Shown here: positions 47,054 to 56,019 of the stretch, one piece after another | Position numbering within the stretch: the first letter of the stretch is position 1 | Layout of the letters: every line of letters begins with the position of its first letter | Assembly: GCF_000378185.1 (NCBI RefSeq) | Contig: NZ_KB899382.1 | Location: forward strand, 1 to 64,000 | Length of the DNA: 64,000 nucleotides | Direction: 5' to 3' | Source of the DNA: Salinimonas chungwhensis DSM 16280 | GTDB lineage: Bacteria > Pseudomonadota > Gammaproteobacteria > Enterobacterales > Alteromonadaceae | Translations under genes and position numbers: made by a program | Notes under the pieces: generated by a model | Database searches by the model: none | What the model was told of the DNA's origin: nothing | Seen by the model: only the letters and a program-made list of their open reading frames with translations

Positions 47054-48859
47054 ATGGCCACATCTTTACTTAATGAGCGTGACCTGGACTTCATGTTATA
47101 CGAATTGCTTGAGGCGGAATCGCTGACCGAGCGCGAACGCTTCAGTGATCATAGCCGTGAAACCTTTCAGGCAGCGATGGATACAGCAAAAAATGTTGCT
47201 GAAAAGTACCTTTTGCCTATTCGACAGAAAACCGATTTGGTGAAACCAGAATACGATGGTAATAATGCCCATCTGATCCCTGAAATTAAAACCGCGATGC
47301 AGGCTGTCATTGACGCGGGGCTTGCTTCGGCGACTGCCGATTTTGATATGGGCGGTATGCAGCTGCCTTCGCTGGTCTCCTGTGCTTTAAATACTCACCT
47401 TACCGCTTCCGGTATGAGCACCATGGGCTACACCACACTGACCAATGCCAATGCCAACCTTATTCAGGCCCATGGCACCGACGCACAGATTGAAAAATGG
47501 GTACGCCCTATGCGTGCAGGGCGCTTTACCGGAACGATGGCGATGACCGAGCCGGGGGCAGGCTCCGGACTGGCAGATCTTATTACCAAAGCGGTGAAGC
47601 AAGAGGATGGCAGTTACAGGATTACGGGCAATAAAGTGTATATTTCTGGCGGGGATCATGACCTCACCGACAATATTGTACACCTTGTACTTGCGCGAGT
47701 GCAGGGTGCACCCAAAGGTATCAAGGGTATCTCTTTGTTTATTGTGCCTAAATTTCTGGTTGGTGATGATGGGGCCCTTGGCGCACGCAACGATGTTGCA
47801 CTGGCGGGGTTATTTCACAAAATGGGCGGTCATGCTATTACCTCAACATCTTTAAGCTTTGGTGAAAAAGACGGGGCTGTCGGGTATCTGGTAGGTGAAG
47901 AAAATATGGGCCTCAGTTATATGTTTCATATGATGAATGAAGCCCGTCTGTTTGTGGGGATGGGCGCGACAGTCATGGCACTGGCGGGCTATCAATATTC
48001 GCTCAATTATGCAAAAGAGCGGCCGCAGGGGCGTCTGCTGGCGGAAAAAGACCCCCATTCAACACCGGTAAATATTATTGAACATAGCGATGTGAAACGT
48101 ATGCTGCTGGCACAGAAAGCTTATGCAGAGGGAGCCCTGGCCCTGTGTTTATATGGCGCACGTTTGCATGATGATGAAAAAACCGCGCCGGATCATGACT
48201 CCCGTGAAGCTGCTCACACTCTGCTGGACTTTTTAACACCGATCATCAAATCCTGGCCATCAGAGTACGGACTCAAAGCAAATCATTATGCGATTCAGGT
48301 GCTCGGCGGTGCTGGCTACACCAATGAACATCCGGTGGAAATGTTTTACCGTGAGAACCGTCTTAACCCGATTCATGAGGGTACCACCGGTATTCAGTCG
48401 ATGGATCTGCTGGGCCGTAAAGTGCCCAGAAACAACTTTGCCGGTTACAAAGCCTGTGTATCGGCCATCGGCAAAACCATCACCGAGGCGCAAACGTTTG
48501 AATCACTCAACGACTATGCGACATCCCTTGAGTCAGCACTTAAGGTGTTGGATGAGACAACCCAGCGTGTACTTGGCGCCAGTCAGACCATGAACGTTGA
48601 TGCGGCATTTTCCAACTCGGTGAAGTATCTGGATATGTTCGGGCATATTGTTATTGCCTGGATGTGGCTTAAACAGGGCGTCATTGCGAAGCAGCAACTT
48701 AACGGCTCCTTACATGAAAGTGATGAAGCCTTTTATAACGGCAAACTTCAGGCTATGCGCTTTTTCTTTCGCAGCGAGCTGCCTGAAATTTATCACTGGG
48801 CGCACCTGGTCGGCTCACTGGATACCACTAACTTTGACATGAAACCTGACTGGTTTTAA
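47054..48859 (+). CDS. acyl-CoA dehydrogenase with C-terminal extension
   Basis: A 601-residue flavoprotein. FAD/substrate motifs are MAMTEPGAGSGLADLITKA, ITGNKVYISGG and MNEARLFVGMGA; the catalytic glutamate region is NPIHEGTTGIQSMDLLGRK. It is about 200 residues longer than the basic 380-400 residue form and carries the extra C-terminal domain seen in long-chain and FadE-like enzymes (about 465-601). It makes the trans-2-enoyl-CoA in fatty-acid oxidation. It starts the operon with the MaoC and SDR genes. Confidence 0.93.
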   Translation: MATSLLNERDLDFMLYELLEAESLTERERFSDHSRETFQAAMDTAKNVAEKYLLPIRQKTDLVKPEYDGNNAHLIPEIKTAMQAVIDAGLASATADFDMGGMQLPSLVSCALNTHLTASGMSTMGYTTLTNANANLIQAHGTDAQIEKWVRPMRAGRFTGTMAMTEPGAGSGLADLITKAVKQEDGSYRITGNKVYISGGDHDLTDNIVHLVLARVQGAPKGIKGISLFIVPKFLVGDDGALGARNDVALAGLFHKMGGHAITSTSLSFGEKDGAVGYLVGEENMGLSYMFHMMNEARLFVGMGATVMALAGYQYSLNYAKERPQGRLLAEKDPHSTPVNIIEHSDVKRMLLAQKAYAEGALALCLYGARLHDDEKTAPDHDSREAAHTLLDFLTPIIKSWPSEYGLKANHYAIQVLGGAGYTNEHPVEMFYRENRLNPIHEGTTGIQSMDLLGRKVPRNNFAGYKACVSAIGKTITEAQTFESLNDYATSLESALKVLDETTQRVLGASQTMNVDAAFSNSVKYLDMFGHIVIAWMWLKQGVIAKQQLNGSLHESDEAFYNGKLQAMRFFFRSELPEIYHWAHLVGSLDTTNFDMKPDWF

Positions 48860-48878
48860 CCAATTTTAAGGAGCGTTT

Positions 48879-49364
48879 ATGCATAAAGTATCTCGAGAGG
48901 AGCTACTTGGCAGCGCCGGGCAGTCATTGCCGGTCACTGACTGGTTCACGGTAACGCAGTCACAGATTGATGCCTTCGCAGACTGTACCCACGATCATCA
49001 GTTTATTCATACAGACCCGCAACAGGCCGCTCAGACACCATTTGGCGGAACGATAGCCCATGGTTTTTTGAGTCTTTCCATGTTGTCTTATTTTGCCCAG
49101 TCGTTTGGCCTTGAGGTTAACGGCGCGCAAATGGGGATAAATTACGGCTTTAATAAGGTCAGGTTTATTTCGCCGGTGAAGGTGGATAGCCGCATTCGCT
49201 GTCATGCTCGGGTGGTCGAGGTAACGGAGCCTAATCCGAATCAGTTTTACGTTACCTACGATGTTACCATCGAGCTGAAAGGCAACGATAAGCCCGCACT
49301 TGTCGCTCAGTGGATCGGCATTCAGATTGCAGGCGATAACAACAGTGAGAAGACTGAACAATGA
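48879..49364 (+). CDS. MaoC-like enoyl-CoA hydratase
   Basis: A 161-residue hot-dog-fold hydratase. The active-site signature is the Asp in QSQIDAFADCTHDHQFIHTDPQQA followed by FGGTIAHGFLSLSML, the hydratase-2 (R-specific) arrangement. It should hydrate trans-2-enoyl-CoA to 3-hydroxyacyl-CoA. It lies between the dehydrogenase and the SDR, and its stop overlaps the SDR start by four bases. Confidence 0.92.
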   Translation: MHKVSREELLGSAGQSLPVTDWFTVTQSQIDAFADCTHDHQFIHTDPQQAAQTPFGGTIAHGFLSLSMLSYFAQSFGLEVNGAQMGINYGFNKVRFISPVKVDSRIRCHARVVEVTEPNPNQFYVTYDVTIELKGNDKPALVAQWIGIQIAGDNNSEKTEQ

Positions 49365-50278
49365 AAGTAGCATTTAATAATCAGGTCGCGATTGTTACCG
49401 GAGCAGGTAATGGTCTGGGTAAAACCCACGCGCTGGCACTGGCTGATCGCGGTGCCAAAGTCGTCGTTAATGATTTCGGCGGTGCCCGGGACGGCTCCGG
49501 CGGCTCCACTGAGGCGGCCGAAGAGGTCGTTGCGCAAATCAGAAAAAATGGTGGAGAAGCCATTGCCAATGGTGCCAACGTTGCTGATTTTGAGCAGGTC
49601 ACGCAAATGGTCGATGAGACCGTTAAGCAGTGGGGTCGGGTCGACATTTTGATTAATAACGCTGGTATTTTGCGGGACAAATCATTTAGTAAGATGTCGC
49701 TGGACGATTTTAAAGCTGTGTTGGATGTTCACCTCATGGGGTCGGTTAACTGTAGCAAAGCGGTGTGGAATATCATGCGTGAGCAGAACTACGGACGTAT
49801 TGTAATGACCACCTCATCAAGCGGCCTTTACGGTAATTTCGGACAGTCCAATTATGGGGCCGCTAAAATGGCTGTGATAGGGCTGATGAACACCCTGGTA
49901 CTGGAAGGTGCTAAACATAATATCAAAGTGAATGCTCTTGCACCTACTGCAGGGACACGGATGACCGAGGACTTGTTACCACCGGAAATATTCAAACTGC
50001 TGACTACCGAAGCGGTGACCGCCGGGGCGTTGACCTTGTGTCACGAAGAGGCGCCCAATCGGATAACATTATGTGCAGGCGTAGGCGGTTATTCAGTTGC
50101 ACGGATAGTTGAGACTGAAGGCGTGTTTTTGCCAGAATCCGATCAGACACCTGAAGATGTGCTGGCTCATTATGCGCAGATCACAAGTGCTGTTGGTCAA
50201 AAAGAGTTGAAAGCCGGCAGCGAGCAAGGTGAGAAATTCCTTAATAAAGCAATGGCTTTTATCAAATCACAACGCTGA
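49361..50278 (+). CDS. SDR-family 3-hydroxyacyl-CoA dehydrogenase (MFE-2-like)
   Basis: A 305-residue short-chain dehydrogenase. The nucleotide motif is VTGAGNGLGKTHALALADRG, then VVNDFGGARDGSGG. NNAGILRD and the catalytic Tyr/Lys in SNYGAAK are intact. The strong match to the dehydrogenase part of peroxisomal multifunctional enzyme 2 (GILRDKSFSKMSLDDF, SSGLYGNFGQSNYGAAK) points to (R)-3-hydroxyacyl-CoA oxidation, pairing with the MaoC hydratase. The C-terminal 60 residues extend beyond the SDR fold. The thiolase expected to complete the cycle is not in this cluster. Confidence 0.93.
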   Translation: MKVAFNNQVAIVTGAGNGLGKTHALALADRGAKVVVNDFGGARDGSGGSTEAAEEVVAQIRKNGGEAIANGANVADFEQVTQMVDETVKQWGRVDILINNAGILRDKSFSKMSLDDFKAVLDVHLMGSVNCSKAVWNIMREQNYGRIVMTTSSSGLYGNFGQSNYGAAKMAVIGLMNTLVLEGAKHNIKVNALAPTAGTRMTEDLLPPEIFKLLTTEAVTAGALTLCHEEAPNRITLCAGVGGYSVARIVETEGVFLPESDQTPEDVLAHYAQITSAVGQKELKAGSEQGEKFLNKAMAFIKSQR

Positions 50279-50314
50279 GCGCACAGGATGATAGCAGAAT
50301 GCGGTGTCTACAGT

Positions 50315-50345
50315 TACAATCCGCCCCGGCGGGTTGTAATTTTGT
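50315..50345 (+). terminator. terminator of the acyl-CoA operon
   Basis: An 11-bp stem (50315-50325 with 50328-50338, one G-T wobble) with a 2-base loop is followed by a T-rich tail. Confidence 0.65.
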
Positions 50346-50465
50346 GAGAGCTGGCTCTTAAAAAACGCTGTTCAAGCGTCTTTTTTATGAATATCCTTAC
50401 TATACATAAGGAAAGCTGATGTTTATCAGCACCATAACAAAGTTTATAAAACAGAGCGAATAACA

Positions 50466-50807
50466 ATGAAGATAGGAAAAATAGCTATAGCTAGCCTTCT
50501 GTCAGGGCTGCTTTCAGCCTGTGGTGGTCACGGTTACGAGGGCACATGGAAAGCAACGTCAGATAACGCGATGCTGGAGAAGCTTATAAGTCAAAGTGGC
50601 GCAGGAACGCTGGTAATCGGTGATGACTTTATCGAAGCCAATGGCCAGCGTAATAACGTTGATGAAATCTTTACCCGCGAAAGCGGCGGAAAACAGTATC
50701 TGGTTTTTGCTAAAGGTGAAGATGAGCAGACCTTTGAAATTACCGACGACGATAATCTTGAAATAGGTCAGATGGGCGTAACGTTGACGTATAAACGCGC
50801 TGATTAA
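50466..50807 (+). CDS. small lipoprotein, 113 aa
   Basis: A predicted lipoprotein with lipobox LSAC (about Cys 19) and a mature domain of about 94 residues that reads as a small beta-barrel (YEGTWKATSDN, GTLVIGDDFIEANGQ, QTFEITDDDNLEIGQMGVTLTYKR). This resembles small lipocalin-like or DUF-type envelope lipoproteins, but I cannot name a family. It is monocistronic, with a clear terminator after it. Confidence 0.7.
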   Translation: MKIGKIAIASLLSGLLSACGGHGYEGTWKATSDNAMLEKLISQSGAGTLVIGDDFIEANGQRNNVDEIFTRESGGKQYLVFAKGEDEQTFEITDDDNLEIGQMGVTLTYKRAD

Positions 50808-50815
50808 TTTCTACT

Positions 50816-50841
50816 AGCGCTGAAAGATCATCAGCGCTTTT
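50816..50841 (+). terminator. rho-independent terminator of the small lipoprotein gene
   Basis: A perfect 8-bp stem (50816-50823 with 50831-50838, arm AGCGCTGA) followed by TTT. Nothing further is seen in 50842-51101. Confidence 0.75.
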
Positions 50842-51101
50842 CACTATGCCCTTGCTATTATCCTACCGGCGCTTCGGTTATTAACTGGTTGGGGAGCCGA
50901 GGTATAAAATAAGATCCGAGTTTTCAACAGATTTTTAAATACCTTCATAAGCCGGGCGTTAAAATAGTATTTTCGCAAAGTTTCATCGTATCTCAGTAAG
51001 CGCGGCTCTCACCAGCATCTCTCATCAGTACTACACGCCTATCACTGAAATTGCACATTATACAACGTCCCCAAATTTAAACGCTGGCAACAGCATAAGC
51101 G

Positions 51102-51530
51102 CTATCTGCTAATGGGGGGCTTAAATGGCGACATAGCTCGCTGCGAAAACGCGCCGCATAGTTTGTATACTCCATGTAGCAGTAGCGCTGTAATAAATGT
51201 GGCCAGGATATCCAGCACATCGAAGGTACGCTCAGCAATGACTAGCTGAAGGAACTCATAAATTATAATACCCGCGGCGACACCCCAGACCAGCTGATGT
51301 AAGCCAGTTCTGACCCAGATTGCCGATACACTGGATGCACTGGCAACGGCGGTAATATTTGGCGCAACCTGCCAGATAAGCCACGAACTGTAATCCCGCA
51401 TATCAAGACTAAATAGATACGCCTTATAACTTACCGCAAACACCGTGATGCAGCACAGTAAGCGCAGATAGTTTAGTTGCAGCAGGCGCTGTTTGACCAG
51501 CTCCCACTGCCACCTGAATACAGTGATCAC
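51102..51530 (-). CDS. VanZ-like membrane protein
   Basis: A 142-residue membrane protein with four predicted helices. The C-terminal part, GVAAGIIIYEFLQLVIAERTFDVLDILATFITALLLHG, has the E-x-x-Q and F-D-x-x-D pattern of VanZ-like proteins (split here: YEFLQ and FDVLDILATF). Most VanZ-like proteins have no proven role. I start it at a GTG (51530) that overlaps the peptide gene's stop as TAGTG; a longer in-frame ATG at 51593 would overlap the peptide gene by 64 bases and has no ribosome-binding site. Co-translation with the double-glycine peptide suggests a joint role such as immunity or processing, by inference only. Confidence 0.65.
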   Translation of the reverse strand: MITVFRWQWELVKQRLLQLNYLRLLCCITVFAVSYKAYLFSLDMRDYSSWLIWQVAPNITAVASASSVSAIWVRTGLHQLVWGVAAGIIIYEFLQLVIAERTFDVLDILATFITALLLHGVYKLCGAFSQRAMSPFKPPISR

Positions 51531-51736
51531 TAGCGTAAATGTCTTTGCAAGCGGCGGGTCCACAGCCTGGTTGACGTACTCATGGATGCCCATCCGTTGG
51601 CGAAATAATTGTCAATACCGGCCTTACTACCTATAGACTCATAGATATAAGAGGTCGCTATGCCTATACCCACACCGACCATCAATGGATTAGCGCCACT
51701 GACTGACATTAATTCTTTTTGCTGTAATTTTCTCAT
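51530..51736 (-). CDS. double-glycine-leader bacteriocin-like peptide
   Basis: A 68-residue peptide precursor. The N terminus MRKLQQKELMSVSGA has the double-glycine leader pattern (L-x-x-x-E-L-x-x-V-S-G-[GA]) used by C39 peptidase transporters to cleave bacteriocins and related peptides; cleavage after GA would release about 53 residues. The mature part has a glycine-rich helical segment (MVGVGIGIATSYIY) and a basic C terminus (RLWTRRLQRHLR), like amphipathic membrane-active peptides. AAGGA lies about nine bases before the ATG. No C39 exporter or accessory gene is in the window. The leader and start signal are direct; activity is inference. Confidence 0.65.
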   Translation of the reverse strand: MRKLQQKELMSVSGANPLMVGVGIGIATSYIYESIGSKAGIDNYFANGWASMSTSTRLWTRRLQRHLR

Positions 51737-51855
51737 TCGTACATATCCTTATGTTTTCAACGTTCTCAAGCTCCCATCTTATACATCAATATTCAGACAA
51801 AAACTGGCACAAGGTAGGGTTTTGCGTCACCCTGCGACGCGGAGATTTTCTACGC

Positions 51856-53001
51856 CTAAAAGTATTTAACCCATGCTTTATTACTGGTCCGCTTGTAGTG
51901 ATTGAACCAGCGGGTCGGAAAGTAAAGAAGCCCGGCAAGTAGCAATGTTGTTGCCCAGACCCAGTACATATTTGGCAGGCTAAGGTATTCGTTGTTCGGT
52001 ACAGGAAAAAATAAAATTCCTATTTTGTAGAGGACGAGAAGTACATACAGGTGCAGTAGGTAAAAGAACATTGGCGCGCCGCCATAATTTTTTAATATTT
52101 GCGTCCAGCGCCCCTGAAATCTCTCCATCAGGTATAACATTAAAAAGATACCGGTAAAGGTTATCTGAATAAAGTTCAGTGACGGCGGATATTTGGTTAC
52201 ATTGAGGAAGGATGCAAAGGTCTCGAACATCGATTCATGTACCTGCCAGTTCAGGTTTTCCCCATAGACATTAAAGCCTCTGAGTAGCACGAAGCTACCA
52301 AAACAGGCTAGCGATAACCCCAGTAACCAGCGCAAGCGTTGCGCTCTGTCGATAGCAGCGGAATAAAGAGGTCCAGCAGCATAACCTAAGAAAATGACGC
52401 CAAACCATGGAAGTACCGGATAGCTGGCTTTCACGGCAAGCAGTTCACTTTGCAGAATAATGCCGCGATCATGCAAAATAGCCCAGGCTGTATACCCCCG
52501 CTCACCAGGCGAAAGGTTAATAAAATCAAACGCATTATGACCCGCCACAATAACCAGTCCGATCCATCCAATTAGCATTGAGGGCAAATTTAGCAATAGC
52601 GCCAAGATGATCATGCTGACACCTATGGCCCAGATAACCTGAAGGTAAAGTACCTCGTAAGCGCCGAACCAGGAAAAGTTTATGACAGTCATTTCAAGGG
52701 CTATCAGAAACAGGCCCCGTTTAAATAAGAATGACCGGGTCGCGTTCACTGGCTCTGTCTGTTTTTGCCGGAAGAGCCACGCCGACAGCCCGGTAAGAAA
52801 AACAAACGCTGGTGCGCAAAAATGTGCCGCAAACCGACTGAAAAACAGCTCCGGTGGTGTATCAACAATACTCATGGGATCGGTGATAGGGTGATTATAA
52901 AAAAAACGCTCGCGCACATGGTCCAACAGCATTACCAGGATAACCAGTCCGCGCAGCGCATCGATGCTGTCGATACGTTGTTTTTGTGCTTCAAAATGCA
53001 T
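51856..53001 (-). CDS. DUF1624/YeiB-like membrane protein
   Basis: A 381-residue membrane protein with about ten helices. RIDSIDALRGLVILVMLLDHVRERFF at the N terminus (IDALRG) and the later WIGLVIVAGHNAFDFI are typical of the DUF1624/HGSNAT-YeiB acyltransferase-like group. Members may transfer acyl groups across the membrane, but this protein's substrate is unknown. I chose ATG 53001, which overlaps the siderophore-receptor gene's end by 11 bases; no clear ribosome-binding site is visible, so translation may be coupled. A frame to 53085 adds 28 residues inside that gene. Confidence 0.85.
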   Translation of the reverse strand: MHFEAQKQRIDSIDALRGLVILVMLLDHVRERFFYNHPITDPMSIVDTPPELFFSRFAAHFCAPAFVFLTGLSAWLFRQKQTEPVNATRSFLFKRGLFLIALEMTVINFSWFGAYEVLYLQVIWAIGVSMIILALLLNLPSMLIGWIGLVIVAGHNAFDFINLSPGERGYTAWAILHDRGIILQSELLAVKASYPVLPWFGVIFLGYAAGPLYSAAIDRAQRLRWLLGLSLACFGSFVLLRGFNVYGENLNWQVHESMFETFASFLNVTKYPPSLNFIQITFTGIFLMLYLMERFQGRWTQILKNYGGAPMFFYLLHLYVLLVLYKIGILFFPVPNNEYLSLPNMYWVWATTLLLAGLLYFPTRWFNHYKRTSNKAWVKYF

Positions 53002-55078
53002 AGGTAAGGCTCGCTGAATACTGACGCGGCGCGCCCGGGGTGGTCCAAAGTGCTGAGTAAGCATTTGATAAATAATAGTCGTCAAAAATATTGTCCACGT
53101 TAAATTGTAGTTGTGTGTTGGGCGTAATCTGATGATTGTAAAAGGCGTTGAACACGCTGTAAGCCGGTAAACGGTAGGAAAGAGTCACCGAGTCGCCGAG
53201 TCTTTCATCTATCCACCTTGCAGTTGCTCCCACTTGCGCATCCACGCCCAGATAGTGAAGGTCATGTTTGATTCGCGCGCTCACACTGTGCTGTGGAATG
53301 TTCACAAGGTCACTGCCTGCCGGTACTGTGACACCCCAGTCTAAATTGGTAATTGCATTTTTTGTCTGACTGTCAGTATAGGCATAGGCCAATCTTATTT
53401 GTGTGTCATCAGCAATTACAGTGTTGATTAGTATTTCCGCGCCTTGACTGGTGGCAGCGCCCAGCGTGGCCGGGTACCCCTGATGAACCGGATCTGAGGT
53501 AAGAATATTAGTTTTAGTGGCGTCGAACACCGCGGCGGTGACATCAACGTAGCGGCCCGTGTATTTCATCCCAATTTCAACAGAGTCGCTTTCTTCTGGG
53601 TCGAAGCCGCGCCCTTGATAATCAGTCCCGCTAATAGGCACAAATCCTTCAGAGTAACTGGCATACAACGTCAGATCATCAAAAGGAAAATAGCTCAACG
53701 CGATACGGGGGCTTGAACGGCTGTCGCGTTGGTCAGATTTGGTGCCTGAGATTCGCTCCACTGTTTGTTGAGAATACTGGTCAAAACGTAACCCCAAAAG
53801 CAGGTGCCACTGGTCATGCAGTTCTATCTGGTCCTGGATATAAATGCCGAACCCATGTTGTTGTTCGTCGTTGACGTAAAGCGTCTGTGGCACGGGGGGC
53901 GCTGCGCCATAAACCGGCTCATGAATATTTAGCTCATAGTCACCAGGTTCAGGACGAACCCGTGCGAGCAGCGTGTATAAGTCATACTGGTACGCATCAA
54001 CACCTGTGAGTAAATGATGCGTCAGACCAAAGGTATTTGCATGGCCGTTAAATTCCAGACGAGCAGATAAATCGTCAGCGTCGTAGTCACGCCTGCGCCG
54101 CTGGCGGGTTAGTGTCTGTCCATCCTTAAACACCTGCTGGCGAGAGACCGAAAGCTCAGCGTCAGACGAATACCCATCAAGCGTCGAGTGACGAAAATTG
54201 ATACCACCGGTAACAAACCAGTCGTCGTCAATATGATGCTCGTAGGTAAGCTGGTGGCCCTGAGATATTATCCTGGTGGGGTTATCATTTGGTTCGCCCA
54301 GATACCGCTCTCTGGGTATGGTAGGAGTATCGCCTTCCAGCACTACAATCCCCCGGTCGAATAGTTGCTCATGCTGCATGTATTCCATAGCGTACATCAC
54401 GGTAATATCAGGAGTAGCTCGCCAGCTTATCGAGGGATTGATCACACGTTTGTCACTGGTTACAAAGTCACGGAAGCTGCCGTAATCTTCCCATGCGCCA
54501 TTGATGCGCATTGCCAGTGATTTATTTATACCGGTGGTGTAGTCGCCTTCTAACCGGTATCGGTCATCGCTCCCGGCGGTTACCTGTAAATAGCCTTCAG
54601 GCGCAAACTGGGGTTTACGTGTAACAACATTGATCACGCCACCCGGGTCGGAGCGACCGTATAAAGCAGAGCCGGGGCCTTTTAATACCTCAACGTAATC
54701 AATATTGGACACATCTCTGTGACCGCCGAACCCACGTCCGCTGGCAAAGCCGTTTACGAGGTACCCTGTAGGCACATTCTCGTTGCCTGGAAAGCCTCGT
54801 ATAGAAAAACTATCCCATAAGTTGCCCCCATCATTCTGCAGTGCAATTGAAGGCGAAAACAGCAAAATATCCCGAAAGCGCGTGATATTGCCATCTTCTA
54901 CTATTGCGCGCTCCAGCGTTTCAATTGATTGAGGGATTTTGGCAACGGGCACATCGCCTCGATATGCCTGGCGATACCTTACTTCTATGTGCTCAATCTT
55001 ATCAGCCGCCTCGACTTCTGCGCTATGATACATGGAACATAAAAAACTCAAGCTTACAGCTAATAATAGGTGTTTCAT
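52991..55078 (-). CDS. TonB-dependent siderophore receptor
   Basis: A 695-residue outer-membrane receptor of the ferrichrome/siderophore type. Signal peptide (about 1-25), plug (about 45-160; LFSPSIALQNDGGN, SIRGFPGNENVPTGYLVNGF, VEVLKGPGSALYGRSDPGGVINVVTRKP) and barrel (about 165-695; TLYASYSEGFVPISG), ending in YSASLTYAF with the aromatic C terminus. Uptake of a ferric siderophore is the usual role; the ligand is unknown. It overlaps the DUF1624 gene by 11 bases. A perfect 7-1-7 inverted repeat lies 26 bases before the start. Confidence 0.93.
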   Translation of the reverse strand: MKHLLLAVSLSFLCSMYHSAEVEAADKIEHIEVRYRQAYRGDVPVAKIPQSIETLERAIVEDGNITRFRDILLFSPSIALQNDGGNLWDSFSIRGFPGNENVPTGYLVNGFASGRGFGGHRDVSNIDYVEVLKGPGSALYGRSDPGGVINVVTRKPQFAPEGYLQVTAGSDDRYRLEGDYTTGINKSLAMRINGAWEDYGSFRDFVTSDKRVINPSISWRATPDITVMYAMEYMQHEQLFDRGIVVLEGDTPTIPRERYLGEPNDNPTRIISQGHQLTYEHHIDDDWFVTGGINFRHSTLDGYSSDAELSVSRQQVFKDGQTLTRQRRRRDYDADDLSARLEFNGHANTFGLTHHLLTGVDAYQYDLYTLLARVRPEPGDYELNIHEPVYGAAPPVPQTLYVNDEQQHGFGIYIQDQIELHDQWHLLLGLRFDQYSQQTVERISGTKSDQRDSRSSPRIALSYFPFDDLTLYASYSEGFVPISGTDYQGRGFDPEESDSVEIGMKYTGRYVDVTAAVFDATKTNILTSDPVHQGYPATLGAATSQGAEILINTVIADDTQIRLAYAYTDSQTKNAITNLDWGVTVPAGSDLVNIPQHSVSARIKHDLHYLGVDAQVGATARWIDERLGDSVTLSYRLPAYSVFNAFYNHQITPNTQLQFNVDNIFDDYYLSNAYSALWTTPGAPRQYSASLTYAF

Positions 55079-55103
55079 GGTGGAACTATACGATAAATAG
55101 ATA

Positions 55104-55118
55104 TGTTATATTATAACA
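55104..55118. promoter_or_regulatory. 7-1-7 inverted repeat upstream of siderophore receptor
   Basis: TGTTATA, one T, TATAACA (55104-55110, 55112-55118): a perfect 15-bp dyad 26 bases before the receptor's start. The 7-1-7 form is like a Fur site, but the bases differ (Fur core is TGATAAT), so the cognate regulator is uncertain. The remainder of 55119-55551 is AT-rich with no gene that I can support. Confidence 0.4.
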
Positions 55119-55551
55119 ATAGCACGAAGTGTTTTTAGCAGTCGATAGAGCGCATGACGACTTACGGCAAATGTATTAAATTCTACGATACGCTAACGAG
55201 TGGTTGCTCTTTGCAGGCGGGGTATTAGCATAACTGATCGGTTAACGCGCTTTAATTAGCACAGAGCATGCGCATGTAGCATTGCGATAGGATGATTATT
55301 ACTTTTAGCCAGCGATGCTTGTTGTTTGATGTAAGTGGTCTACGCTTTGAGGAGTATCAACCGGTCTTACAGACTGACTAAAGGTTTATTAAGGTAGCTT
55401 CCATAAGACGATGGGCGAGTTACCTTATGAAAATATTTCATTTTCTTCCCGCCTCGTTCGTTTTCCCTGGTAATTACGTAATTTTACTAATAGGTCTGTA
55501 TTCAGGCAGATCGTACATTGGCGGGTTAAAAAAATAGGTAGAGTTGCTTTG

Positions 55552-56019
55552 ATGCTTACTTCGCATGTGACTCGTGGTTGCCCGTTTGCAAAGTCTGCTT
55601 TTTTGGTGAGGGGGAAGCGTGAGCCAGCCCCTGATAATTCAAATTATAGTCGTATAGCAAATATTTGTCTTCGGTTCATCATTGACCTGGCAACTGAGTC
55701 AAAGGCATTAACACAGATTATTGAGCAGTTATTAAAAGCGCGCGCTAACGCTTCCGGCAAAAGGATAGTGGTTGGCGCCGATGAAAATCTGATCGTGTCT
55801 GCTTCTGTGTCATTCGTGCCTATCCGCTCTCTTTGGTTTTTCAAACCTGATCACCGACCGACATTGGGTTACGGTTATCAGTCAACGTTTACAGTTCGGA
55901 GCGTCATCAACTTATATAGCAATAGTCTTCTCGGCTCGTTTAACACTAAAGCGCAAATCTTTCGGCCGATCACCGACGAAGCTCATCTACCAGCGACGGG
56001 CAAGAGCGTCTTTTTATGA
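55552..56019 (+). CDS. hypothetical protein, possible leader ORF of the kinase gene
   Basis: A 155-residue frame with no recognised motif, membrane helix or signal peptide; it is rather basic at the N terminus and has short helical segments (IDLATESKALTQIIEQLLKARA). The ribosome-binding site is weak (GGTAGAG). Its stop overlaps the histidine-kinase start as ATGA, which favours a real, coupled gene. Without homology it remains uncertain; the overlap could also be chance. Confidence 0.4.
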   Translation: MLTSHVTRGCPFAKSAFLVRGKREPAPDNSNYSRIANICLRFIIDLATESKALTQIIEQLLKARANASGKRIVVGADENLIVSASVSFVPIRSLWFFKPDHRPTLGYGYQSTFTVRSVINLYSNSLLGSFNTKAQIFRPITDEAHLPATGKSVFL

